Assembly (NCBI GenBank): GCA_023078555.1
Contig: CM041199.1
Location: 992,001-1,056,000, forward strand
Source: Ulva prolifera
Lineage: Eukaryota; Chlorophyta; Ulvophyceae; Ulvales; Ulvaceae
Reading direction: 5' to 3'
DNA length: 64,000 bases
A program made the translations under genes and the position numbers. The notes under the pieces are model-generated. The model was given only the letters and a program-made list of their open reading frames with translations, ran no database searches and was not told where the DNA came from. Below are positions 49,553 through 60,658 of the stretch, piece after piece. Each line of letters opens with the position of its first letter. Positions within the stretch are counted from its first letter, which is position 1.

Positions 49553-51536
49553 TCATCCCTCCAGCATGGCGTCGTCGTCACTCCCCGCGGCCATGCCGTC
49601 CTCGTCCCCCTCCGTGCCGCTCGCCGAGCGCACCTCGCTGTCCGTCACCGGCCGGCTGCCGCCGCTGCGGCCGCCGTCGTCGTCGTCACCCTCCTCCTCC
49701 TCCTCCTCTTCCTCGCTCGACTCCTCCTCGCTGGCGGAGATGGCCTCCGCGTTGAGCACAAAGTCGTCGTCGATGCCAGCGTCGAGGTCAAGGGTGGCAA
49801 GCTGCGGCATCGGCGGCGGCAGCGGCGCGGCCGGGGCCGCCAGCGCCGCCTCGATCTCTGCAGCACACACGCACCCCTCACCCGCCCTGAGACACTCAAC
49901 CACCGTGTGCATCTTACCGTGAATACTGTGGCGCATGATGGGAATGTGCGAGAAGGCGTGAGCCACAGCACAGCACAAGGCAGCAACTGCGGCAGTCATA
50001 GGGCGCCGGGGGTGATGCTGATACCGTGCAAACCTGGGTCTGAGGGAATGTGTCGAACAGTTGAGATCAGAGGATGCGGCAGGCGGGCACATTGAGCGTA
50101 TGGACGCCGGCCCTGGTCGCTGTGCTGTGGGTCAATTGGCGTGACAGTGCGGCAGCGGGTCGACAGAGTCCCTATAGAGAGGCAGCAGATGTGGAATGCC
50201 GGACTGAGGGGCGGTGCATGGCGTACCGTTGACCGTTGGCGGCTGTGCGGCAGGCAGCATCGGCACGGCGTCGCCGGGCATCCACCCGGGGGGCATGGGG
50301 ATGGGGTCGCCGGGTTTCCAGCCCTCCGGCATGACTGGAATGGGGGGCATCGCCATGAGGCCTTCGGCTGCAGTTGCATCTGTCGCCGCCTCGGCGCTCG
50401 CCGCTGCCATGGCCTTTGCTTTCGCTGTTGCGGCCTCGTGCGCCCTGCAATACTGCCCGCCCCTTCGAAACGTCAAATCAAGTTGCTGTACCTTTTTGGA
50501 AGGGGTCGGACCAGGTGTGCCTGAGCTTGGCGTTCTTGAGCTTGTTGCCGCGTTTCTATTTTGCTGGTGTGTATGTGGCATGCAGCTGCATGGGGGTCAG
50601 ATCTTTGGAGTAGCAGCAGATGGCAGTTCACGACAGCACGGGGGGCCTCAGAGGCACTGGTGGGTGTGATGCATGCGTGGAAGAAGGATTGTGTGACAGC
50701 GATCGTGGCAGATGGGCTTGCGAACATGGCCTGCCACGAAATCGCCGCTGGGTCACATTTGCAGGAGCAGGCCACAAGAGCATGCATGGTGTAACACAGC
50801 AGCTGTGCCAAGATTTGCCTGGGTCAGCGACGTGCAAACTGAGGCATGCAACGTTTTCAGGCAGATCGATGGCTGGATCGCACAATGCAGCTTTCTTGAG
50901 GAAGGAGTTCTGCAGGTTGGTCGGTGATGGCCTGAAGTGCTGGGCAACCCCCGCTTCGACCAGATGCTCTCCAAGAAGTGGGAGAAATGTAGAGTAGCCG
51001 AGGCGGTGTGCATAAGCGAGCATCTGCTGAACAGACTCCCGTGTCGCTGGGAGCGGGTTGCTGCCCGCATCCTCTAGCACAGCTCTTGCATCTTCAACTG
51101 TTTGCTGCAGCAGATAACAGACTATAAACTCAGTATATTCACATGGGGAACAATCTGGCGATGTCTACAGTGCAGCCACAGGTAGGGAGGGACATGAAAC
51201 ATCACAAGGAGGATGAGTGTATTGTTTAGCAGACGCGACCAGGCAGCGATATGAACCGACAGAATACACCTGTAGAGTTTCACAGCGAGACTGCAAGCGT
51301 TGCCTGAGCTCCGACACAATGCCGTTTGTTGCGTTGACATGCTCTCTCAGTGGGGCAAGCGCAGGCGTTTGGTCGATGCCGTCTTGCACGATGGTGTATC
51401 CCAGGAGCAGCTCTCTCAGCGCCGTTGACACCTCACTCAGGTGCGCGTCGGCACGATCGCCACCTTCACAGGCCTCAGCGGCACCAGCGAGGCGCTGTTT
51501 CAGAGAGTCCAACAGTCCCTGGATGTTATCGGACAT
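49553..51536 (-). CDS. MED4: Mediator complex subunit 4 (middle module)
   Basis: MED4 belongs to the middle module of Mediator, which links transcription factors to RNA polymerase II in the nucleus. Minus-strand exons: 51536-51270 (MSDNIQGLLDSLKQRL and onward, helical), then one starting at 51104 (QTVEDARAVLEDAG, then VQQMLAYAHRLGYSTF). The latter matches the MED4 hallmark of an AYAH-I-YTTF motif. Next is a long exon ending at 50227 with MPEGWKPGDPIPMPPGW, matching the repeated GWKPGDP motif of plant MED4. The last exon, 49857-49553, holds LATLDLDAGIDDDF and an acidic Ser/Glu/Asp tail, as in plant MED4. The junction 50227/49857 is in frame. The donor after STF and the acceptor before the long exon (between about 51030 and 50480) are unresolved. 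The 3' exons are much GC-richer than the first. Confidence 0.85.
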
Positions 51537-52062
51537 TGGCTTGCACGGATTACCAAGCCGTGCTGAGACACGCTTGATATCTTTGAGAACAACTACATCA
51601 TTATTGTGATCTTATGGAATCAGCCCCTGGTACGTCACGTACTTATCGTGCCTATTCCGGCCGAGCACGAAGCGCGACATGCACACAATCATTCTTTGAG
51701 GCAAGCATTCAGATGTGCAAGAGATCACAAGCAGCATGCCCAGTCACAGATCCATGTGTGATCTACGGACTGCTGCTTGCTAGATCAAGCACGCGATGTT
51801 TCGACCATCGACCAGAAGGCGCACCGTCGCCATGGCAACACGGCCGGAGGTAGCCCGGGCTTTGCCTTGATCTGACCCATCCACAGGGACAACGTCAAAC
51901 CGCGAGACGAGATTACACTTCTTTCGTCAGGTCAAGTAGCCTGTCGTGTGTTTGCAAAGCAGATTCGCCGTGTGCACGGTGCATCTTGACGAAGGCTCAC
52001 CGTGTTGGCACGCAACCAAAAGACCGATATCGTGGTGGTTAGAGGCAAGCATGTCATTATAG
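51537..52062. other. Divergent spacer between MED4 and SRP68
   Basis: MED4 (minus) and SRP68 (plus) start 526 bp apart, so both promoters lie in this interval. No clear TATA box or other motif was identified. Confidence 0.55.
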
Positions 52063-55000
52063 ATGGATATGGATGAATCTTTGACTGGAGAGGGCGCCAA
52101 GACGCTGCATCTTGATGTGTTCAAGTACGTGCGAGCATCTCAAGCGCAGTATGGCATCAAGCATGCCGACTACGCCCGGTACAGGTACACTCTCACCACT
52201 ACATGTAAACACCATGTGACTACTGGTATTGATCTGTGACTCGAGCCGTGTTCACTTCCGTGCCCGGCTGCGCAGGAAACACTGCAGGAATAGGCTGAGC
52301 AAGCTTAGGCATCACCTCAAATTCCTCCACGGGCGGCAAAAGTATCAGAAGAAAGAGCTGACAGTGGAAATGGTGTCGGATGAAAGGTGGGCGCCTACGA
52401 CAGCAGTCCTCTTGTGTGCTGTCCATCAGTGAGTGTCAGACATGGCTCACCGATTTCTCCGCAAATGGCAGCAGATGCTAGCAAACGGATGCGGAGTCAA
52501 GATCTGTAGCGCCTTGTTTCTGCCCATACTGCCCAGCTCAGCCCCTGCAGGAGCCATGCGCGTGGCTAGTTGTGGCCGACCAATAGTCACTGAAGCTGTA
52601 CTTCGGCTTTCAGGTGGCTAGAGATGATCCTGCTGGAGGCAGAGGCAGCCTGGGCGGGTGCGATGGAGATCAAACGGGCGATGGACTCCTCTGGCATGGT
52701 GCATACCAACCAAAGGCGCCACTACCTGCGCCGCTTTGCCAAGGCCCGGAAGTGGGCAGAGGAGCTTGCGGGTGCTGCAGCAGCCACCTCAGAAGACTGG
52801 ACAGTCGTCTCCTGCGAAGCGTACTCCAACCTGGCACGGGCTCTGGAGCTTTCGGAGAAGGTGCGTGCCCCAACCGCGGCCCCTCTTGGCCCACAGCCCA
52901 CTGGCTCCCCTTACATGCTGCCGCTGCTGTCGTAGCGCTGGGATCGTCCGCACATGGACACGAAATCGCGGCAACCTCCAAACAGACATTGACAACGTAA
53001 TATGCAGTGATACTTCACTTGTCCGGTATCCATACATTCGTATTTTACGGTCGACTGCTGTGCGCACAAATCGGGGTTTCCCTTCCAAAACCACCCCTGA
53101 TATCCCGAAATCCCCAGAGTCCGACCTGAATCCCGGTGAACAGATGACTGAGACAACAGTACACCCTTGGGGGTATATACGGCCGTGTTGGCATGTCAAC
53201 CTGTTTCAACAAGCGCTGTCTGGCTTCATCGATCAGGAGAAGGTGGAGCTGTCTGATCGACCCAAATCAGGCACTGCCGGTCCTTTCACTTACTGCAGCG
53301 GGAGGTGCGTAAGCAGGCACAGACGCAAGCGACGACTGTTCACAGGTCTGCACCGGGACCGTGTGTGCCTTTGTGAAAAAGCCACCGACAGCCATGTGCG
53401 ACTGTCGCACTGGCGTGTGCCACGGCTGGTGCCACGAGACGTTCCCCGTGTGTGCACCTCGTTGTCGGGATGTGACCTCTGCACACAGCACTGTCGTAAG
53501 TCTCTGCCAGCGCCTGCTGCCTAGGGTCTACCAAATTTTATGTTGAGACAGACGTTGGCATATGTGGTCCCGTTACCTCGGAGTTGTCAATGTCCAATAG
53601 GATACGGCTCAGTAAATTTAGATTGAATTTACTTGACTTGACGTCGGCGCACACACACAGGCAGCATGCCAGCCCATGTCATGGTAGGCAGGTCACGTGA
53701 AGGGCAAAAGTGCGGTCCGTCAGGCTGCCATGGTGCCGATGGACAGTATATATGTTGTGGGCAGGGCCGGGATCCTTCTGCCAACATGAAGCGCATGCTG
53801 CAGCTGCCATGCTCCAGCCGCCATACCGAGAATGTGCTTTCTGGGGCATGGCAGTGAATGGATTCAGGGGAACGCGTCAGTGGGAACGCGACGCGTCAGT
53901 GGGAGTGACACGGGGCGCAGTGGAGGCGAGTCACCTTCATCCACACACCAGAATGATGGAGACACGCTGCAGGAGGCTGAGCTGGAGCTGGCTGCTTCGC
54001 TGTACGCTGCTGCACAGAGTGCTCTGCAGCTGCTTGCAAAGACGGCCCCAACCCAGGAGGCGCGTGCCGCCGCCCGCGCCCGACTCCCAGAGCTCGATGC
54101 AGCCCTCCGCCTCTGCCTCCACCGCGCTGGCGGCCTCGCCGACACGGCCCCAGAAGCCGCTACCCCGCCTGCGGCCGCAGCCGCAGCACAGCAGCGGCTA
54201 GGCACCCGCGCGGCCGCAGCCTCTGCTGCGGCCGGCGCAGATGCGGCGGCGAACGCCGGCTCCGACACCTGGCGCTGGCACGGCGTCGACTTTGCGGTGC
54301 CGGACGACGCCCGCGTGCGCGAGCGTCTCGCGGCGGCCGCCGCGGCCGGGCCGGCGGCGCAGTCGCCGCCCGCGGCCGACCCGGCCGCGCTCGCGTCGCA
54401 TGCGGGCGCCTGCGAGGCGGCCGCTGCCGCCCTGGCGGCAGCGGGGGCCGTGCTGGAGGCTGACGCGGACGATGACGCGGACGTGCCGCTCCGCGCCGCG
54501 GTCGCCGTTGCGGCCGCCGAAGCCCGCATCGAGCAGTTCACCGCGCGCGGGCTCGCGCTGCACCGCAAGTTCTGCATCAACGCGGTCAACGCGGCCGCCG
54601 GCGTGAAGGCGCGGGAGAAGGGCGCCCGCCCGGCTGATGCCGTGAAGCTCTTTGACGCGCTGCATCGCGCCGCGCTCGACCTCGAGACGGCGGCGGCCGC
54701 CCCCGGCCTGCCAGCAGCGGCCGTGCAGGCCCTCGTCGCCACCTCCTCCTCTGCCGCGACAGTGTACTCTGCAGCGCGCTGCTTCTACGCGGCGCACTCG
54801 TGCCTCTCGCGCGGCGACGCAGCGCCGGCGGCGGCGATGTTTGCCGCTGCGGGGGACCGCGCATCCGGCGCGGACACCGCGGACCTCGGGCCCATGCAGG
54901 CGGAGCTGCAGCGGGTGGTGCGGGAGGGAGGCGCGGCGTACGCGGGCGTCGCGCGACTGGAGGCGGCGGCGGCTGCGGAGCGCGCGGAGGGCGACATCGC

Positions 55001-56880
55001 GGGGGCTGTCAAAGTGCGCCCCCTGTCCGGTCACCCGAGTCGCGCCCGCTGTGGCTGCTGTGCGAGCATGCTTCGATCGTCTTGTCGGCGGTTGTTCCTC
55101 CACGGAGAGCCAGCCGTCGATGATGCCATGCTGCAGTCAGCGCTCCTTTGCTGGCAGCACATGTGAAGAAGGGCCGCTCAAGTGCTGCCCCAGCGTGTTG
55201 CTAGCGCGAGCGATGGTGTCACGCGGTCTATGCGCTGTCCATTGTTCGTACATTGTGCGCAGATGCTGCTTCTGCTTCCGTACGCATATGATCTCAGGTC
55301 CATCTGATTCAGCGCAGCCGTTGAGCACTGCCCGCTGCCCTGGGTGCTGCTGTCATGGGGCTGAGTGAACCGTGACCTGTGGTTCAGGGGATGTCCCTCG
55401 AGAAGCAGGACGGCAAGGCGGCGAAGTCGGAGCGGCCGCAGTACCTGCTGAGCGCTCTCGGCAAGTATGAGCCGTTCATCAGCACCTCTGGCCACAAATC
55501 CCGCATATTTGATGTACGCCCCCCTTCCCTCCCCTTGATGGCAGTGTGCCCGGTGATGTCTGCCTATAGACATGTGTACGTGTATATCGGTACTGGTTTT
55601 GACTCGCCAGCTCTCATGCTTCATATCGATTCGGGCCGTGCGCAGCTCTCATGCTTCATATCGATTCGGGCCGTGCGCAGCTCTCATGCTTCATATCGAT
55701 TCGGGCCGTGCGCAGCGATGGAGTAACGTGCAGTTGTGAGGCCTGCCCTGAGACACAGGCCTGCCCTGAGACACGTTTCACGACCGCACAATCTGTGCCC
55801 ACAGGCGTGCAGCCGTTGCGTGTCCTGCCGGAGGCACCCCTGCCTGTGTATATGTGGTTATGTGACCGTGTATGCATGCCGAGCTCGCATGAAGCTGTCT
55901 GTAAGGGCGGGCGCTGAATGCGTGCCGGATGTATTGCACGCATGCCAGTTGGTGCTCTGCCAGGCTCACGGAGGAGGCACGCGGCCTGTGCGAATGCTCA
56001 TGCGCACCAGTGCCGGGTCGCTTTGTGGAATTTCCAGGGCTGCCACCCCATAATTAGATCTGAATATTCGGAATTATTCTATGTGTACGGGCCAGATGAC
56101 CCAACACTGGTGCGCACGTGTGAATCGTTGCGTTGCGGGCCTGGGCGAATGGCTGTTGCCATTGGAGGCCGTTCTCCAACGCAGTTGCTCCATACACGCC
56201 TGCTGCTTGTTGGTGGTTGCTACGTGAACATGTGGCATGTGGAGGCAGGCATGTGGCATTCATTCACTTCCGATTGAGTGTGCCTGGGTGTCCATGCATG
56301 CCTTGACAGGATGCCGTGGTGTGCCACATGCCTCGAGAAAGTCACGCCATGCTGACCTCCGTTTGACAAAGTATCTATCTTGTTGCACGACTGAACCTAG
56401 CGAGTAAGCCTGTCTTCTTTTCCGGGTGTGTATCACATATGCAAAGCTGCAAACAACATTCATGAGCCGTCAAAGCACGATTCTGAGCTGCAATCTAGCC
56501 ACACAAGCATCTGATCATCCGAACTTCGCCACGTTGCCACTGGTGTGATCTGAACTGTCCGCCATAGATTGTCTGGCCGCTCACTGGGCAGTCAGGTTCT
56601 TGACCTGCGAAGACTGTAAGCTTGAGTCTGCTGTCTTTGTCGCGTAATGTACGAACACGTTAGTTAGGGTTTTACTGGAAGATGGTACATGAGAGGGGGT
56701 GCTGTGGTGCAGCTGACGAGTCTCTTCCAGCCGATCCCGGCCCCGCCCATCACCCTCGACACCGCCGCGCCGCACCTCTCAGAGCCCGACGTCAGCCACC
56801 GCTGCCCGAAGCGTGCCGAGGCCGCCGCCGCCGCGCAGCCGTCGGTTGTGCGCGGCTTCCGCAGCCTCTTCGGCCTCTAA
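52063..56880 (+). CDS. SRP68: Signal recognition particle subunit SRP68
   Basis: Cytosolic SRP protein that binds SRP RNA through its N-terminal domain and SRP72 through its C-terminal part. Exons 52063-52184, 52246-52386, 52614-52860, 53973-55013, 55388-55513 and 56713-56880 join in frame to 614 aa, close to the 600-630 usual for the family. Diagnostic parts: LHLDVFKYVRASQAQYGIKH, then HADYARYR; an Arg-rich RRKHCRNRLSKLRHHLKF helix; LEAEAAWAGAMEIKR, then RKWAEELAG; ARLPELDAALRLCL; and at the C-terminus FQPIP, ITLD and VVRGFRSLFGL, matching the FQPIPCKP and GIFGF ends of animal SRP68. The acceptor of exon 2 (CTCGAG before 52246) has a poor pyrimidine tract and is the weakest junction. Exon 4 is almost saturated with G and C at third positions and Ala-rich. 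Intron 3 holds a SINE tail, intron 5 two minisatellites. Confidence 0.93.
53556..53642 (+). mobile_element. SINE 3' module in SRP68 intron 3
   Basis: It starts TTGGCATATGTGG and runs through TCGGAGTTGTCAATGTCC to an imperfect TTTACTTGACTTGAC tail. Same orientation as the other family members. Confidence 0.78.
55612..55716 (+). repeat. 35-bp minisatellite, 3 copies, SRP68 intron 5
   Basis: Three identical copies of a 35-bp unit containing CTCATGCTTCATATCGATTC stand in tandem, followed at 55738-55775 by an 18-bp unit (GGCCTGCCCTGAGACACA) present twice. Both arrays lie in SRP68 intron 5. Confidence 0.95.
56050..56108 (-). repeat. Short dispersed repeat, copy B
   Basis: It is the inverted match of 42958-43015: GAATATTCGGAATTATTC, TGTGTACGGGCC and GATGACCCAACAC. 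It lies in SRP68 intron 5. Confidence 0.65.
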
Positions 56881-58700
56881 TCTGTGCCTGTGTCTGTGTG
56901 TCTGTGACCTTCTAATCAGGTCGGCTCGGGGCATGCGCAAGCTTCATTGTGGCTGTGCCACATGTTCTGTGCTCCACCAGCCTCTGCGGCCTCGATAGGG
57001 TCTTCCGCGCCCAGACTGCGTGTGCTGTGCGCAGCACATGAGGGCTGCCTCTGCCGGACGGCCGGCGGGGCTGCTGTAACTCGCGCGCGTGCATGTGGTC
57101 CTCAACGACTTCTGTGGTCTCGGCACAGGGGCTGCAAAAGATTGTTGCGATAGCTCTGCGCACGAAGGACGCCCTTGTTGTCCCACTGATTGGACTGTTA
57201 GTCGGTGGGGGCCTGTATACAGCGAGCAAGCGGCAGTGGACTGATGTTCTTACGCGGTCCAAGTGTGGCCGCTGCAGCGGCATGCCCCTCAACTGCAATG
57301 CCGGTCAGAGTTCATTGGCGGGGCCGCGGGTCCGCGAGGTATCATGACCCTAAGAAGTGGGCCGGCATGATGAGGCGAGCCTGCAATTGCAGTGGGTAGG
57401 GCTTGCGCCCACGTTGACAGCTGTCGGGCACATGGACCACGCCACGGCTTCACTCCAGCTTTGAGGATGCATTGCCGCCATGGCCATTGTGCTGTTGGGG
57501 GCTGGGTAGTGTCTATACTGTACGTGCGTCGTAGGTACCATTTAGATGTACGTGTGCGGGCGAGTTTGGTGGCCTGAAAATTGCTGGCCCGTAAACTCAA
57601 AGCGTTGGCATGTGTAGGCAGTGCTAAACTGCATGCCCGAGTGCCAGTACACGCTGTGACTCGAGGTCCAGTGAATCAATTCTGTGTCATTGCATGCACA
57701 GCCCCGCAGGTGAAGATTGTGATGCACGATCTCACAGCTGCAGGCACTAGCATGTGCCCGATCAGTGCGGTGCACGTTCTTGTCTCACGCTTGCACCCCG
57801 AGCGTTGTACAACCGCGGGGCTACGCTGCCATGATGCAATTGTGTCTGCATTCAGTTCCCCCGGCCGCACCACATGTCCCACCTCTTCGCCAGCTTGAAA
57901 CATTGATTAGTTTTGCAGCCCCATTTGAAGCCTGTCCCTGCGTGTCACCTGCTTTACAATCTATCTACATGGAAGGCCCTATGTTTGAAATCTTGCGTCT
58001 AGAAAGTCTACCATTAGATGTGTGTTGTGAGGATGTGTTTGTGAAGCAGGTGCAAGTGATATGGCCAGCATAGGGCGACCCGTGGCAATAATCAGCCCGC
58101 ATGGTAAAAAGATGCAATCTAGCTTGCCATATCGATCGAACAAGATCATGGCCACATGTGCGACTTAGATACCGACCATGCATGTGTGATCTGAGACGTC
58201 GGGCGTCATGTGCGGAGTTCTCACACATACTGAATACATCTCCCAACGAAACTCAAGGTTATGCGCTCCCTTCAGCGCTTGCATCCGGACTGTGTGTTGC
58301 GGTGAAACAAGTTTCGGCGAGGTGAGGCCATAAATCAACCGATCACTGTTTTCTGTGTTCATCTAGCGCAACTGTAGAACATCAGTCCGCTCGCATAGAC
58401 TTGCCATGGAGGGACCTGCAGAGGCGCTTCTGCACTTGCGTTTTAGTGTCATGTTGCACACAACCGCGATGTGAAGTGCACATGGTACTAACTGTCCCCT
58501 TTTGTAGTGGTGCATTGTTGACACCGCTGTCATGTTCATGAAGAAGTCTAATGGGGTCAGGGCCCAGACAACGTGGTCATGGTGCCTCGTTAGCCGGTTA
58601 ATTTCAGCAATGACGTACACGCGCGACAATACTGTGCGTACGCGCGCCGCGAAATGGGCATGACGCGACGAGCTTTGCCCACTGTTGAATGTCCCTGACA
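56881..58700. other. 3' flank of SRP68, no further gene supported
   Basis: A TGTAA word at 57075-57079, about 195 nt after the SRP68 stop, is a candidate polyadenylation signal. An 84-codon frame at 57093-57347 with a hydrophobic segment (VVPLIGLLVGGGLY) follows a possible acceptor but has no clear partner exon. The rest holds nothing recognisable. Confidence 0.5.
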
Positions 58701-58802
58701 CAATATTATTTGTTTAATAAAATAATATAAAAAATAATATATTCATATAATATATACAATCATATATATCAAGGTTATGGTTATATCAAGGTTATATCAA
58801 GG

Positions 58803-58857
<55 letters not shown>

Positions 58858-58880
58858 TATATAAAAATATATTGATAAAC
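58701..58880. repeat. AT-only tract with (AT)n microsatellite
   Basis: AT-rich DNA contains three GGTTATATCAA copies (58770-58804) followed by about 48 bp of pure (AT)n (58805-58852). It directly precedes the tRNA gene and contrasts with the GC clusters that follow it. Confidence 0.9.
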
Positions 58881-58925
58881 ATGTACAAGAATATATTCAG
58901 TTCATGAGTGCACATTGGTATCTGA

Positions 58926-58997
58926 GCATCTTTAGCTCAGTGGTAGAGCGACAGTTTCGTAAGCTGTAGGCCCCGAGTTCAATCCTCGGAAGGTGCA
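58926..58997 (+). tRNA. trnT-CGU: tRNA-Thr (anticodon CGT)
   Basis: A complete cloverleaf: acceptor stem GCATCTT with AAGGTGC, D arm GCTC/GAGC around AGTGGTA, anticodon arm ACAGT/GCTGT with loop TTCGTAA (anticodon CGT, reading ACG), a five-base variable region, T arm CCGAG/CTCGG with loop TTCAATC, and discriminator A. There is no intron and no encoded CCA. A run of six T follows within two bases, as expected for Pol III termination. The head resembles eukaryotic cytosolic tRNA-Thr (TTTAGCTCAGTGG). Confidence 0.95.
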
Positions 58998-58998
58998 A

Positions 58999-59004
58999 TT
59001 TTTT
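58999..59004 (+). terminator. Pol III terminator of tRNA-Thr
   Basis: TTTTTT begins two bases after the end of the tRNA-Thr gene. Confidence 0.85.
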
Positions 59005-59010
59005 ATCTTC

Positions 59011-59185
59011 TATAGATGTCGTAGGCTTTTTGCCGCCGCCCGGGGGCTCCGGCGGGGCCCGGGGGGCCCCGCGGGGCCCCCTATAGATGTCGTAGGCTTT
59101 TTGCCGCCGCCCGGGGGCTCCGGCGGGGCCCGGGGGGGCCCCGCGGGGCCCCCTATAGATGTCGTAGGCTTTTTGCCCCCGCGCG
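59011..59185. repeat. 71-bp GC-cluster tandem repeat, about 2.4 copies
   Basis: Units start with TATAGATGTCGTAGGC at 59011, 59082 and 59154. Each continues into a CG-only palindromic cluster (GGGCCCCGCGGGGCCCC). The leading words recur singly near 62862 (CTATAGGTGTCGTAGGCTT). Confidence 0.9.
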
Positions 59186-59318
59186 GGAGGTGGGAGGCCG
59201 GCGGCGCCGCCCGCCGGCCGCCCGGCCGACACACGCGCACGCTCTGGCACAAGCCGTGGCGGACGGAGGCCGACTCCGGGCATCCGCGCATCTATGTCTT
59301 GACTGTGTTCTCATTCAG

Positions 59319-59319
<1 letters not shown>

Positions 59320-59350
<31 letters not shown>

Positions 59351-59462
59351 AGCTCCCCACTGCTGTAGGCGGAAGGCCTGAGGAGGAAGGCTGCAGGTGG
59401 GAGGCTAGTGGGCTGCAACGGGGTCCTCGCAGCGGGCAGAGGCTGATGTGGCTTATTCTATA
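59320..59462. repeat. (CT)n-headed dispersed repeat, copy 1
   Basis: A (CT)14 run followed by about 115 bp starting CAACAGCTCCCCACTGCTGT and ending TGATGTGGCTT. The same arrangement occurs at 61926-62152. Confidence 0.88.
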
Positions 59463-59479
59463 GATAAGCCACATGTGTC

Positions 59480-59576
59480 TGTTCTATGAGGATAGGGCTG
59501 ACCGTACAGCGCGCTGCCTGCGCCGTTCTGCACAGCCAGCAGAGTCACAAGACTTATGTAAATCACAGAGTACTCT
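59480..59576. repeat. TATGAGGAT repeat family, copy 1
   Basis: It shares TCTATGAGGATAGGGCTG, CGCGCTGCCTGCG and CCAGCAGAGTCACAAGAC with 62176-62383 and 62905-63113. This is the most diverged copy and lacks the CATGCATAGCTGCATGCATA palindromic insert. Confidence 0.8.
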
Positions 59577-60368
59577 GTGGTGGACTAGTCGATCACAGAG
59601 GCTACAGCAGGATTGGCCCACCCGGGTGCGCCAAGAAACCAGGTGCGCAAGATGGGGGTGCGCGGACATCTGGAATGCTGGGAATTGCTCAGAATTCAAT
59701 GTTAAGGCTTGTATACTGACTCAGTAAGAGTGTTAAGTTGCGAAATGTGTTTTGTTATTAGTTTAGTGCACTCTAGCGCTTGTCAGACCAAATGTGGAGA
59801 CCTGACCGCGCACCTATTGGCGAGACCTGCAAAGGTCTCCGTGTGGTACAGGCCTCATTAGCCCTTTGGAGGCGGGGCTCTATCTGTTTGTACTAGACCT
59901 CAAGCGTTGTGTGCAGGCGGGGGGACCACTGGCTCTACTGGATGGCAGCATTCCAGCACACATTGTCCACCTCTGGCATAGCCGCCGAGCGCTCAGGCCT
60001 CTGTGGCAGGCCATGGCTTCCTGTTTCCAGCTCATAATTCCGCACCCAGATGTGCAACACTGAATCAGATGCCAGGCTGGTGTAATGACCGCAGCTATGC
60101 CTGTGCGCTAGCTGCGCCAGTTGTCCCAGGTTGCATCCCTGGAGAATCTGCTTGCTGGTCTTGCGGACAACATGGCTGGCATGTCACGTGGCGCCGGCCG
60201 ATGATGCCCATCTACAGCAAGTGCACAATCAGATGCGCCTAGCTTTTCCACATCTAGGCGTGGTAACGGGAATGTGTTGTTGACTGTGTGTTCATTTCTT
60301 CTATACGCGGTGGTCGACATGCGGTCTCTACTGTGGAAGCCCCTGTCCAGAGACTCCACACGGAGGTT

Positions 60369-60658
60369 GCCGCCTCCGGGCATCGCACTCTTCCGCCCAC
60401 AGCATGTGCTCAGGCGCGTGCCACAGATGTACTACAGCGTGTGCTCTTCTGCCGTGCTACAGCTCGTGCTACGTATAGAAGGTCAGTCACAGCATGCGAG
60501 CATGCGATTCAGCGGCTATACATGGCACTGGCCGCCTCCGGGCATCGCACTCTTCCGCCCACAGCATGTGCTCAGGCGCGTGCCACAGATGTACTACAGC
60601 GTGTGCTCTTCTGCCGTGCTACAGCCCGTGCTACGTATAGAAGATCAGTCACAGCATG
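60369..60658. repeat. 128-bp direct duplication, spacing 162 bp
   Basis: 60369-60496 and 60531-60658 are nearly identical (GCCGCCTCCGGGCATCGCAC at the start, CAGTCACAGCATG at the end), separated by 34 bp of unrelated sequence. Confidence 0.93.

Noticed and set aside
53864..55103. Long minus-strand frames opposite SRP68 exon 4
   Set aside because: Mirror frames of an Ala-rich, GC-saturated exon.
57093..57347. Frame with hydrophobic segment VVPLIGLLVGGGLY
   Set aside because: A possible exon after a CACAG acceptor, but no start exon or family could be found.
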